Assembly: GCA_024281315.1 (NCBI GenBank)
Contig: JAJSAE010000061.1
Coordinates: forward strand, 1-36,120
Source of the DNA: an archaeon
Lineage (GTDB): Archaea > Thermoplasmatota > Thermoplasmata > JAJSAE01
Length of the DNA stretch: 36,120 bases
Reading direction: 5' to 3'
A program made the translations under genes and the position numbers. Shown piece by piece: positions 17,280-25,016 of the stretch. Position 1 is the first letter of the stretch; every line of letters begins with the position of its first letter. The notes under the pieces are model-generated. The model did not search any database, had not been told where the DNA came from, and saw only the letters and a list, made by a program, of their open reading frames with translations.

Positions 17280-17304
17280 TGTAAAATAATTTCGGGATAG
17301 GACA
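17280..17304. repeat. Right terminal inverted repeat of the IS481-type element
   Basis: This is the inverted partner of 16229-16253. It sits just upstream of the transposase start and borders the ATPase remnant. Confidence 0.8.
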
Positions 17305-17506
17305 CCATGGTTACCTGAATCAGTTCTACAATACTCTTCCCTCTCCGGATGATTAAATTGAGAATATCGTTGAGGGCTTCCTTTCCAAGAAATGCGAGCC
17401 TCTCGTCATCGAAGTTCACGAAGGCCGCATCCTTCCCCCTGAGAAGAAGGTGTGAAAAGACGGTTTTTCCTGAGCGGCGGGCACCGGATTTGCGTTGAAA
17501 GTGCAT
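17305..17506 (-). pseudogene. Remnant of an AAA_14/DUF4143-type archaeal ATPase
   Basis: From an ATG at 17506 the reading frame gives MHFQRKS, then the P-loop GARRSGKTVFSHLLL and FVNFDDERLAFLGKEALNDIL, the typical N-terminal part of these ATPases. It then jumps directly to a segment like their C-terminal end, RRGKSIVELIQVTM, before running into the insertion sequence at 17304. Some 300 residues that should lie between (Walker B and the DUF4143 region) are missing, and the last part is cut off. A TATA-like CTATAACTG at 17527-17535 is 25 bases before the ATG. The gene is clearly not functional as this family. Confidence 0.65.
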
Positions 17507-17550
17507 ACTTTCCGCACATAGTTTGCAGTTATAGTGCACACTTTTTGTAT

Positions 17551-18639
17551 TCACAGCACCTCAAAGAAGTCCTTCTTCGGTGTGGTTATTACCTCGCACC
17601 CCTCTGCGGTGACCACAATATCATCCTCTATTCTGACCCCGCCGAACCCCGGCAAATATACGCCCGGCTCCACGGTTATGACCATGTTCTTCTCCACGAC
17701 CATGTCATTTGCAGGGGAGAAGCCGACACTGTCGTGTGTAGCGAGGCCGAGTTCGTGTCCGAGGCTGTGGATGAACCTGCCTTTGTACGGGCTTTTATCG
17801 ATTATCTCGGCTGCGATGTTGTGTATGTCCTTTGCGTTCACACCGGCATGAATGGCGTCGATGGCCGACAACTGTGCGTCCAGAACCACCTCGTACATCC
17901 TTTTCTGCTCCTCTGTGGCCCTGCCGATGACGATGGTCCGGGTTATGTCGGAGTTGTACTTCCTGTATCTGGCACCGTAGTCGTAGAGGAAGAAGTCACC
18001 CTCCTGAATCGTTCTCGTGCCAGAAGTATAATGGGGCTCAGCAGTGTTCGGGCCGGTGGAGGATATCGTTTCAAAGGCCGGGCCGGTGGCACCTCTCCTC
18101 TGCATCTGATAGACGATTTCCGCAGCGACCTCGTACTCCTTCATGCCGGGCTTTACGAAATCCCGTATCAGGTCACCGACCTCGCTGGCAATCTGTGCGG
18201 CCTTCCGCATTATCTCCAGTTCCTCGCTGTCCTTTATCATCCTCGCCTTATCTATGGCCTTCCCGATGTCGATGTACTCGGCATCCGGGTTGAACTCCTT
18301 TATGGAATTGAGCGCACCCACGGTAAGGCCGGAGGCATTGATGCCAATCCTCTTTGCACCTTTCATCCTGGACTCCAGCATCTCCTTTCGCTCCGCACCT
18401 GTGGAAAAGACGGAAACCGGAAGCGTGGCCCTGCTGGCGCTCTGCTCCTCGAGAACGGAGGTAACAATCTCGCCGCGGCCGTCAGGGTACATGAAGAGGT
18501 AGGAGCCCTCGAAGAGGCCGTTATACAGCCCGGTGGCGTAGAAGAAGGACAGGTCAAGCATGGGTTCCGGCCCGTTGTGTATGAGTATGAAGTCCAGTTC
18601 GCTGTCTATGTTCTTGTATATTCTGGGGATTCTGTTCAT
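17551..18639 (-). CDS. pepQ: Xaa-Pro aminopeptidase/dipeptidase, M24B family
   Basis: This metallopeptidase cleaves bonds involving proline. The 362 residues have an N-terminal creatinase-like domain (about 1-130) and a pita-bread catalytic domain. The five metal ligands are visible: D220 in LYDYGARY, D231 in NSDITRT, H295 in HSLGHELGL, E324 in VEPGVY and E338 in RIEDD. The length is standard for archaeal PepQ. A TATA-like box at 18661-18670 is 26 bases before ATG 18639, so the mRNA is probably leaderless. It is isolated between the two propeller loci. Whether it acts as dipeptidase or aminopeptidase cannot be told from sequence. Confidence 0.93.
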   Translation of the reverse strand: MNRIPRIYKNIDSELDFILIHNGPEPMLDLSFFYATGLYNGLFEGSYLFMYPDGRGEIVTSVLEEQSASRATLPVSVFSTGAERKEMLESRMKGAKRIGINASGLTVGALNSIKEFNPDAEYIDIGKAIDKARMIKDSEELEIMRKAAQIASEVGDLIRDFVKPGMKEYEVAAEIVYQMQRRGATGPAFETISSTGPNTAEPHYTSGTRTIQEGDFFLYDYGARYRKYNSDITRTIVIGRATEEQKRMYEVVLDAQLSAIDAIHAGVNAKDIHNIAAEIIDKSPYKGRFIHSLGHELGLATHDSVGFSPANDMVVEKNMVITVEPGVYLPGFGGVRIEDDIVVTAEGCEVITTPKKDFFEVL

Positions 18640-18658
18640 GTAGGGGGAATTAAGGGAG

Positions 18659-18671
18659 AATGTATAAAGGT
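18659..18671 (-). promoter_or_regulatory. TATA box of pepQ
   Basis: The minus strand reads CCTTTATACA, centred about 26 bases before ATG 18639. Confidence 0.55.
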
Positions 18672-18710
18672 TTTGGCGAAAATAGGGGAAGGGGTTTAAT
18701 GAGGGCCTTA

Positions 18711-21700
18711 TCAGGACTCAGGAGGCATAAGTGCCTTATCCCACCAGAATGTGCGGCCGCAATCGAGGCATCTTCCTGTTCCATCGTCGCTGAATGTCAG
18801 ATTACGCGAGCCACATACACTGCACTTTCCTGAGGTGGGTTTTGGCCTTGAATGCTGGAGTGGCGGAGGGGGCAGCAGGTTTGGGGGCTGCTGCATCCCA
18901 ACATCCTCTGGGGGTTCGTAAGGTCCCAGATAGGATTGCTGTTCTCCTATGTCATATTGGCCTGCTACCATCTCTGAGTTTTTCTTCTTCCTGATGAAAA
19001 CAGCACCTATGATTGCTGCAATAGCAATTATTAAAACGATTCCCGCATATGCGAGCAAACCTATTCCGCTCTTCTCTGGGGCCATGGCCGCATACATACT
19101 GAAGTGGCTGAGTTCGACAGTGATGGTGTTCGCCTCCGTATCAACCACACCCCCGACATTTACCCATTCACCATTTTGATAGGTGTATATTGCGAGGTCT
19201 TCTTCGTTAACGCCTTCAGGGATATCGGATTCAGAGTAAGAAATGGTAACCGTCACTGAGGAAGAGAAAGATGCATCGCACTCAAAATCATAGACATTAG
19301 AAACCAATTTTAAACTGCCAGTTTCGTCTTGAGTCGCAGTACTGGCCGATATAGTGACAGTTGAATCTTCAGTCAAAGCCCCTGCGGGGATAGATAAACT
19401 AACACCATCTGCTTCTATTTTGCCGCCTGTCAACGCAGAGATTTTTTGGGAAGTAAAGACTTTTCCTTCCTCCGTTTCTAAACTTTCTCCAAAGAGGAAG
19501 ATGCTGCCGTCCTCGGTTCCAATTACAATGGACTTGCCATCATCTGATATTGAGAGAGAATTTACATCCTCTGGGTAATTCCATTTCCACTTTAAAGTTC
19601 TTCCCTGATAATACTCCAGCTTATTTTTATAATCTGTGAAAGCAAAGGCACTCCCGTCTCCAGCAATTGCTACATCTTTTATTGCATCCTGATTCTGGAA
19701 GATAAATTCTGTACTCCCATCTCTGTTGAAGATATAAACTGCACCGCTCTCTGTTCCAACTAGTATTTCCCCGACATCATGTGTTGCATCGATGCTTGTA
19801 ATGCCCTCCAGATCTTCTTTATCCCAGATACCATTGCTATTGTTTACATCCTGTACCTTAGCATTCACGAGTTGAAGAGATCCTTCTTCTTCGTCCCAAT
19901 TGTCATAGTAACCGGCCACCGCATAATTGCCATCCGATGAAATATCTACAGAAACAGGGTCACCGTTGCCGCGATAGAATTCCAACCAGTCGCCTTGATT
20001 TTCTCTATCCCATGTCATGAGGTACATCCCACTTGCGGTTGCAACATATCGTCCATCATTAGAGATGGCAACATCCCTTGTATCAACTATGCTATTCCAA
20101 CCCTGCCACGCCCTGTGCATAGAAACGGTGCCATCATTTTCAAAGATAAAGAAATCTGCATCGGACGTGTCATATCGGGTTCCGGTCATGGTGCTTATAT
20201 ATCTACCATCGGGGGTTATATCAACAGCCTGCGCCCAGCCACCCAGATCATAAGACCATTGTAATGTTGTAGAATTCTGCCTGTCCAGTACATCAAAGTA
20301 GTACATTTCAGAACCTACTGCAGCAACATATTGGCCAGTACCGGATATGCTTACAGCATTTGCCACCACATCTTCTTGAGTGGCTACACGGCCTTCTTTC
20401 GTAATCACAACGACTTCCTCACCGTTGGTTGCTGCAATGTATGCTCCGTTGGAAGATATCACACAGGATTTGGTGTATTTCGCTTTAGAGGTCACTGGAC
20501 TGCCAAAGGAATACTGCCATTTGAAACCTATATTGGTTCCTTCATCTGAGCTATCTGACGGGCTCACGGTAAGTACTGAGGGGAAGAAATTTCCACCACT
20601 AGATGTATTCACCTGAAATCCAACAGATGTTTCCGATGGAACCTCAGGGGCGGTATATGTGGTTATGAAATCTCCATTGGAATCAGTGTAACCAGAACTT
20701 GGGTTGAAGCATGAGAACTGCCAGGTGATACTGCCCATAATGTAGTCTATGTACTGATTATTTATAGGGTTACCATCAGCATCTGTAATGTGCACAGTTA
20801 TGGTGGAAGTTTCGCCAGAGGAAATCCTATCCGGAAGGGCCGTAACCGTCATAACTATTTCCCCACTGGGGGCCTCAACTGTTACACTCACCTCTTCCGA
20901 CTTCGCACCTTCACCCTCGCTATTGACCGCCGTTACCCTGTAATAGTATGTCTGGCCAGAAACAACATCATAATCATAATAGGTGCCGCTGCCGTAGGAA
21001 ACGCCAGTTACGGTGTCGTAATATGTTTCACTCCCAGAGGAGGTTCCCCGATATATATTAAAGGAGGTTACAGGCGAGCCACCATCACCGGCAGAGGTAT
21101 TAAAGCGAAGAAAAACAGAGTCACTATCAGAATCATAATATCCATACACATATGGAGCGGCAGGCACAGTTGGCCCAGAGTAATAGAAAGTCGCAGTTGC
21201 AACACCATCCGTATAACCCGACTTCTTTGCAACATCCTTGACTGTGTATGTGCCTTCTACAAGGGCCTTTCCGTCCACTTCTGCACGATAACTGAGGTCG
21301 AAGCCCCAGCCTCCAATACCGCCGGAGCCAATGTATGATTCATAGCCATCCGGATAGATGAGGTAATGCTCCACGGAATCCGGATTATCAGATGAAGAAT
21401 CCACCACATCGATAAAGCAATTATCAGGAGTGGCAGTTTGAGGCGATACGGAGTCTATGTTTATGTCAACAGTAGAGCCACTTTCACTCGTTCCGAACGC
21501 GTACAGCTTACTCTCATTTGATGCAATATATACTGTTCCATCCTCCCCAATAGCTGGGCTTGAGAGAGAGTAATACTGTGATTCACCCGAGGCCCATTTT
21601 AGAGTCCCATCAGGGTTAATAGCATACATGCTTCCATGGTGCGTTCCAAAATATATTGTTCCGTCGTAACCGATTGCAGGAGAGGAAGGACTATCAAATG

Positions 21701-22622
21701 AATCCCCGATATCAAAGTTCCACTTTAATCTTCCATCCGGGTTTATGGCATAAAAATAACTAGTGTCAGTTCCAACATAGATTACTCCATCGCTACCAAT
21801 AGCCGGGCTGGAATACCTCTCTCCACTTCCTGTGGTGTAACTCCACAGGAGGGTTCCATCCGGGTTGATAGCATACAATTTATCTGACCCTACATACACT
21901 GTCCCGTCGCTTCCGATGGCCGGGCTGGAATAGATATCGGCACCGGTACTGTAACTCCAACTGAGTTCCCCGTTTGCGTTAATGGCGTACAAATCATGAT
22001 AATTTGCCCCCCCCACATAAATAGTCCCATCACTACCTATTGCTGGGCTGGAACATGTACTAAATGTTGTTCCGTTGTATCTCCATTTCAGTGTACCATC
22101 AGGATTAATGGCATCCAAATAATAATCAACCAGATATAATGTCCCATCACTACCTATTGCTGGGCTGGAATACACCATCTGATCGAGGGTCCATTTTAGT
22201 GTGCCATCCGTATTAATAGCATAAAATTTGTAATCCTGAGGTCCAATATATATTGTTCCATCACTATCAACGGTTGGAGTCAGTGAGGTATACCCTATGG
22301 CATAATTCCATTTCAGTGTACCATCAGGATTAATGGCATACAATTTACCATCCCCAGATCCAATATAGATAGTCCCATCACTTCCGATAGAGGGGCTGGA
22401 ATACCCTCCGTATCCAATTGTTATATTCCATTTTACTGTCCCGGCGTTATTGCTCGTATCATACGGACTCAAACCCGTATGCTTCGCATTCCCATGAAAA
22501 CACGGCCACGCGCTATCCGCAAGCCCTGCTGCTTCTGCATTCTCCGAACCTATGCTTATCAACGCCCCAAAAGCCCCTGTGAGCATCAGGGCCACCATGA
22601 ATATGCTGAACACCTTCTTCAT
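18711..22622 (-). CDS. Giant surface protein: two beta-propellers, FN3/Ig-like domains, ZU5-like domain, TM anchor and zinc-ribbon tail
   Basis: The 1303 residues start with a signal peptide nearly identical to that of the 606-residue protein. Next come eight PQQ-type blades (about 59-378), an unassigned beta domain (380-485), a fibronectin type III domain (488-583, with QTYYYRVTAVNSEGEG), and an invasin/Big_1-like Ig domain (590-687, ending near SVLTVSP). A second, more divergent WD/PQQ-like propeller follows (about 696-1044, repeating DGRYI or DGNYAVAG blocks), then a ZU5/GAIN-like region (1055-1175, with LSIPAGALTEDSTVTIS). A membrane helix (1187-1210), a Pro-rich tail and a zinc ribbon (CSVC 1267, CLDC 1285) end it. 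It is probably surface-anchored with an intracellular ribbon. Ligand and role are unknown. Confidence 0.87.
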   Translation of the reverse strand: MKKVFSIFMVALMLTGAFGALISIGSENAEAAGLADSAWPCFHGNAKHTGLSPYDTSNNAGTVKWNITIGYGGYSSPSIGSDGTIYIGSGDGKLYAINPDGTLKWNYAIGYTSLTPTVDSDGTIYIGPQDYKFYAINTDGTLKWTLDQMVYSSPAIGSDGTLYLVDYYLDAINPDGTLKWRYNGTTFSTCSSPAIGSDGTIYVGGANYHDLYAINANGELSWSYSTGADIYSSPAIGSDGTVYVGSDKLYAINPDGTLLWSYTTGSGERYSSPAIGSDGVIYVGTDTSYFYAINPDGRLKWNFDIGDSFDSPSSPAIGYDGTIYFGTHHGSMYAINPDGTLKWASGESQYYSLSSPAIGEDGTVYIASNESKLYAFGTSESGSTVDINIDSVSPQTATPDNCFIDVVDSSSDNPDSVEHYLIYPDGYESYIGSGGIGGWGFDLSYRAEVDGKALVEGTYTVKDVAKKSGYTDGVATATFYYSGPTVPAAPYVYGYYDSDSDSVFLRFNTSAGDGGSPVTSFNIYRGTSSGSETYYDTVTGVSYGSGTYYDYDVVSGQTYYYRVTAVNSEGEGAKSEEVSVTVEAPSGEIVMTVTALPDRISSGETSTITVHITDADGNPINNQYIDYIMGSITWQFSCFNPSSGYTDSNGDFITTYTAPEVPSETSVGFQVNTSSGGNFFPSVLTVSPSDSSDEGTNIGFKWQYSFGSPVTSKAKYTKSCVISSNGAYIAATNGEEVVVITKEGRVATQEDVVANAVSISGTGQYVAAVGSEMYYFDVLDRQNSTTLQWSYDLGGWAQAVDITPDGRYISTMTGTRYDTSDADFFIFENDGTVSMHRAWQGWNSIVDTRDVAISNDGRYVATASGMYLMTWDRENQGDWLEFYRGNGDPVSVDISSDGNYAVAGYYDNWDEEEGSLQLVNAKVQDVNNSNGIWDKEDLEGITSIDATHDVGEILVGTESGAVYIFNRDGSTEFIFQNQDAIKDVAIAGDGSAFAFTDYKNKLEYYQGRTLKWKWNYPEDVNSLSISDDGKSIVIGTEDGSIFLFGESLETEEGKVFTSQKISALTGGKIEADGVSLSIPAGALTEDSTVTISASTATQDETGSLKLVSNVYDFECDASFSSSVTVTISYSESDIPEGVNEEDLAIYTYQNGEWVNVGGVVDTEANTITVELSHFSMYAAMAPEKSGIGLLAYAGIVLIIAIAAIIGAVFIRKKKNSEMVAGQYDIGEQQSYLGPYEPPEDVGMQQPPNLLPPPPLQHSRPKPTSGKCSVCGSRNLTFSDDGTGRCLDCGRTFWWDKALMPPES
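21490..22445 (-). repeat. Eight imperfect tandem repeats of about 115-125 bases encoding the first propeller
   Basis: Blocks such as GCTGGGCTGGAA and CCATCACTACC recur once per unit, reflecting the SSPAIGSDGTIY core of each blade. The array is homologous to that at 15010-15985. Confidence 0.75.
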
Positions 22623-22688
22623 ATACTTGCCCTCCTTCTATTTAGTAAAGGTATGTGGTACGATAGGGAAGGATGTTATTTAAATGTT
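22623..22688 (-). promoter_or_regulatory. Promoter and conserved leader of the 1303-residue surface protein
   Basis: A TATA-like ATTTAAATAAC near 22677-22687 and a leader ending GGAGGGCAAGTATATG mirror the promoter at 16145-16213. The shared leader suggests that the two genes are expressed together or arose by duplication of this module. Confidence 0.65.
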
Positions 22689-22757
22689 TGCAAAGCGTTA
22701 TGTTATGGCGATTGATTTTAAAAAAACCACGATAAAAAGCCAGCCAGTACCATCCTC

Positions 22758-23015
22758 CTACCGCTTATACACCTTTCCCCTGTGCCCTACCCTCAGCACC
22801 AGAATACATTCGCCCCCCGTTCTGGCGTATATCACCCGGTAATCACCGACACGGTAGCTGTAAAGCCCTTTGAAACCTCCGGTGAGCGCCTTTCCCAGTT
22901 CCGGATTCACCGCCAACTCCCCTTCTATGGCATCCAGAATCCTTGCGGCCGCCTTCCTGTCCAGATTCTTCAGGTCCCTGAAGACGGAGGACTTGTATTT
23001 GACCCTACAACTCAA
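22758..23015 (-). CDS. relE: RelE/ParE-family toxin
   Basis: The 85-residue protein has the RelE layout: an N-terminal helix pair (VFRDLKNLDRKAAARILDAI), then KALTGGFKGLYSYRVGDYRVIYAR and a C-terminal ILVLRVGHRGKVYKR with the basic and aromatic residues expected in ribosome-dependent mRNA interferases. It overlaps the antitoxin gene by 11 bases and is surely cotranscribed with it. It could be a ParE-type gyrase toxin, but the GDYRVIY and VGHR pattern favours RelE. Confidence 0.9.
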   Translation of the reverse strand: MSCRVKYKSSVFRDLKNLDRKAAARILDAIEGELAVNPELGKALTGGFKGLYSYRVGDYRVIYARTGGECILVLRVGHRGKVYKR

Positions 23016-23223
23016 GTTTCTCCCTCATATCTTTAGAAGAGATAATCTCATCGTCCTTGTCGTTCAGCCTCTCCAGCGCAATGAAGTAGTCCGAATACTC
23101 CCCGAGATAGGCCTCCAGCGCCTTTTTTACGAGGTATGTCTTTGGCCGATCGATTTTCTTCGATATTATCTCGAGTTCTTCGGCAATCTCATCGGATATT
23201 CTCACAGATAGCGTGCTTGACAT
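23005..23223 (-). CDS. Ribbon-helix-helix antitoxin
   Basis: From the ATG at 23223 the protein has 72 residues. It opens with SSTLSVRISDEIAEELEIIS, the DNA-binding strand and helix of the CopG/MetJ fold, followed by RPKTYLVKKALEAYL. The C-terminal half is acidic and should wrap the toxin. An ATG eight codons earlier lies inside the palindromic operator and is less likely. The pair is probably autoregulated through the operator at 23234-23250. Confidence 0.88.
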   Translation of the reverse strand: MSSTLSVRISDEIAEELEIISKKIDRPKTYLVKKALEAYLGEYSDYFIALERLNDKDDEIISSKDMREKLEL

Positions 23224-23233
23224 GTTACCACAT

Positions 23234-23250
23234 GTAATGCAATGCATTAC
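23234..23250. promoter_or_regulatory. Palindromic operator of the toxin-antitoxin operon
   Basis: The 17 bases GTAATGCA-A-TGCATTAC form a perfect inverted repeat with one central base. It lies directly between the TATA-like box (23251-23260) and the expected transcription start near 23229. A bound ribbon-helix-helix antitoxin would therefore block initiation. Confidence 0.75.
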
Positions 23251-23262
23251 TTGTATATCAAA
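23251..23262 (-). promoter_or_regulatory. TATA box of the toxin-antitoxin operon
   Basis: The minus strand reads TTGATATACAA, adjacent to the operator and about 30 bases before ATG 23223. Confidence 0.55.
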
Positions 23263-23283
23263 TTATCGGTGTGATTGTGTCCA

Positions 23284-23958
23284 TCAATACTTCACTTCTG
23301 TTCTAAGCCTCCCCACCCTCACGCTCCCGCTGTCCCTGTGCCACTCCTTTTTCATCTCCTCGATGACCAGCCTCTTCCAGAAATGCGGGGCGTTAAGAAC
23401 AAGGGTTTCAAACTCTCCTCCCTCTCCGGCCGGGCTTATGCCGTATTTGTCCCTCAAAACAAGCAGTTCCTCGAAGGCCTCCCTGTCCAGAATCCTGCCG
23501 AGCCACCTTTCGTCGAGGCCGTATGCATAGACCCCGACAATCATTATTTCAAAGCCTGCATCTATCATATCCCTAACGAGCATGGCGTGGTCCTTCCTCC
23601 AGAGCGGCGAGAACACCCTGAGGTTCAGATCGTGGCACACCCGGTTTATCCTGCTCCACTGGTAGTCCGATGCTATGGCTCCCGTGAGCACCCCGTCTAT
23701 GCCCGGAATGGAAATGGCCTCTCTCAAATCCTCCAGTTCCTCCTCCTTCTCCCCTGGGGTCTCGTGCTTTATCAGAGGGATGTTTATGGCATCGGCCAGC
23801 GCATCCACCAGATGGATGTTCGGAACATGGAACATATAGGATTCCTGCGACTTCGAGACAAGGGTTACGAGGTGCGTAATCTCCCAGCCGTACTGCTGCG
23901 CTATGTATATTGCGAATGCGGAGTCCTTCCCACCGGAGAAGAGTGCGGCCAGTTTCAC
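23284..23958 (-). CDS. dph6: Diphthine-ammonia ligase-like PP-loop ATPase (Dph6 family)
   Basis: The protein has the N-type ATP pyrophosphatase loop SGGKDS at residues 8-13 and the Dph6 segments GAIASDYQWSRINRVCHDLNL near 128-148, PLWRKD near 152-157 and SPAGEGGEFETLVL near 193-206. Dph6 amidates diphthine on elongation factor 2. The frame is open to an ATG at 24012, but a TATA box at 23977-23987 lies downstream of that ATG and 24 bases before the GTG at 23958. The real start is therefore probably this GTG, giving 224 residues and a leaderless mRNA. The family in archaea is mostly untested biochemically. Confidence 0.87.
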   Translation of the reverse strand: MKLAALFSGGKDSAFAIYIAQQYGWEITHLVTLVSKSQESYMFHVPNIHLVDALADAINIPLIKHETPGEKEEELEDLREAISIPGIDGVLTGAIASDYQWSRINRVCHDLNLRVFSPLWRKDHAMLVRDMIDAGFEIMIVGVYAYGLDERWLGRILDREAFEELLVLRDKYGISPAGEGGEFETLVLNAPHFWKRLVIEEMKKEWHRDSGSVRVGRLRTEVKY

Positions 23959-23976
23959 GGAGAGGGATGGGAGGGG

Positions 23977-23987
23977 GTTATAAATCG
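23977..23987 (-). promoter_or_regulatory. TATA box of dph6, defining a GTG start
   Basis: The minus strand reads GATTTATAACC. Its position places transcription start at the GTG at 23958 and excludes the upstream ATG. Confidence 0.6.
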
Positions 23988-24029
23988 CTTTTGACCGGAA
24001 AAGTACTTTCACTCACCCCCGATAGATAG

Positions 24030-24041
24030 TGTTATAAATCC
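24030..24041 (+). promoter_or_regulatory. TATA box and ribosome-binding site of radA
   Basis: TGTTATAAATCC at this position predicts a transcript starting about ten bases before ATG 24072. The short leader holds GGTGAT (24060-24065), the same motif seen ahead of argF and the OB/HD gene. Confidence 0.55.
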
Positions 24042-24071
24042 CCTGCGAAATGAGGATGCGGTGATTACACC

Positions 24072-25016
24072 ATGACAGAAGAAATAGAACTAGAACAGTT
24101 GCCCGGAGTAGGACCTGCAACTGCCGAAAAATTGAGAGAAGCAGGATTCACGGACCTCATGGCCATAGCCGTGGAATCCCCGAAAAACCTGGCCGAACTG
24201 GCCGAGATAGGAGAAAGCATAGCAGCAAAGGTCATCAACGCCGCAAAGAAGGCCGCCAATGTCGGCGACTTCGAGGTGGGGACCGAAATCCTTGAGAGAA
24301 GAAAGAGCGTGATGAAGCTGACCAGTGGCTCAAAGGCACTTGACGAACTAATGGGGGGTGGCTTCGAGACACAGGCCATCGTGGAGTTCTTCGGAGAGTT
24401 TGGCTCGGGAAAGACCCAGCTGGCCCATCAGTTGGCGGTGAATGCCGGCCTTCCGGTGGAGGATGGCGGGATGGACTCCCACACCGTTATCATAGATACG
24501 GAGAACACCTTCCGCCCGGAGAGGATAATCCAGATGTCGGAAGCCCTCGGAAAGGACCCCGAAGAGGTTTTGTCTAAGATCCATGTGGCCAGAGCCTTCA
24601 ACTCCAACCACCAGATGCTTCTTGTGGATAAGGCCACGGAGATAGCCAAGGAATTTCCCGTTGGTCTGCTGATAGTGGACTCCCTGACTGCCCATTTCCG
24701 TGCGGAGTATATTGGCAGGGGGGCACTGGCCGAGAGGCAGCAGCTACTGAACAAGCACATGCACGACCTTCTGAGATTTGGGGACCTGAATAATGCGGTT
24801 GTGGCGGTGACAAATCAGGTTTCGGCCAAGCCGGACGCATTCTTCGGAGATCCGACTAGGCCCATTGGCGGGCACATAGTGGGGCATGCGGCCACATTCA
24901 GAATATATCTAAGAAAGAGCAAGGGCGGAAAAAGGATTGCGAGGCTCATTGATTCGCCGAACCTACCGGAGGCCGAAGCGGTCTTCATGGTAAGGGAAGG
25001 CGGAATCGGGGACTAA
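24072..25016 (+). CDS. radA: DNA repair and recombination protein RadA
   Basis: This archaeal RecA/Rad51 homologue pairs homologous DNA strands using ATP. The 314 residues begin with a helix-hairpin-helix domain ([17 protein letters not shown], about 10-26). The core has Walker A GEFGSGKT at 108-115, Walker B LLIVDS at 199-204, an [13 protein letters not shown] segment near 221-233 and TNQVSAKPD near 249-257. It is the standard length for RadA. The last four bases overlap the convergent phosphoesterase gene. Confidence 0.97.
   Translation: MTEEIELEQLPGVGPATAEKLREAGFTDLMAIAVESPKNLAELAEIGESIAAKVINAAKKAANVGDFEVGTEILERRKSVMKLTSGSKALDELMGGGFETQAIVEFFGEFGSGKTQLAHQLAVNAGLPVEDGGMDSHTVIIDTENTFRPERIIQMSEALGKDPEEVLSKIHVARAFNSNHQMLLVDKATEIAKEFPVGLLIVDSLTAHFRAEYIGRGALAERQQLLNKHMHDLLRFGDLNNAVVAVTNQVSAKPDAFFGDPTRPIGGHIVGHAATFRIYLRKSKGGKRIARLIDSPNLPEAEAVFMVREGGIGD

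Larger units (their letters stand above)
16229..17304 (-). mobile_element. Decayed IS481-type insertion sequence, about 1076 bp
   Basis: The element is bounded by 25-bp terminal inverted repeats. The left is at 16229-16253, and the right, read in complement, is at 17304-17280. Both start TGT and share TATCCCGAA and ATTTTACA, with four mismatches. It encloses one transposase gene on the minus strand, which is disrupted. No target-site duplication is visible outside the ends, so one flank may have been deleted or rearranged. Its right end cuts into an AAA ATPase remnant, and its left end lies next to the propeller-gene promoter. Confidence 0.82.

Noticed and set aside
16229-17304. A composite transposon carrying the surface-protein genes
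   Set aside because: Only one IS copy with its own pair of ends is present in the window; no second copy flanks the propeller genes.
17452-18699. Plus-strand frame of 415 codons opposite pepQ
   Set aside because: pepQ has all five metal ligands on the other strand, so this frame is its shadow.
15010-22445. Regularly spaced repeats that could be taken for a CRISPR-like array
   Set aside because: The period of about 120 bases, the variable repeat sequence and the intact coding frame show that they encode beta-propeller blades.
23959-24012. ATG start of the Dph6-like gene at 24012
   Set aside because: The TATA box at 23977-23987 lies downstream of this ATG and points to the GTG at 23958, which also directly precedes the conserved KLAALFSGGKDS start.
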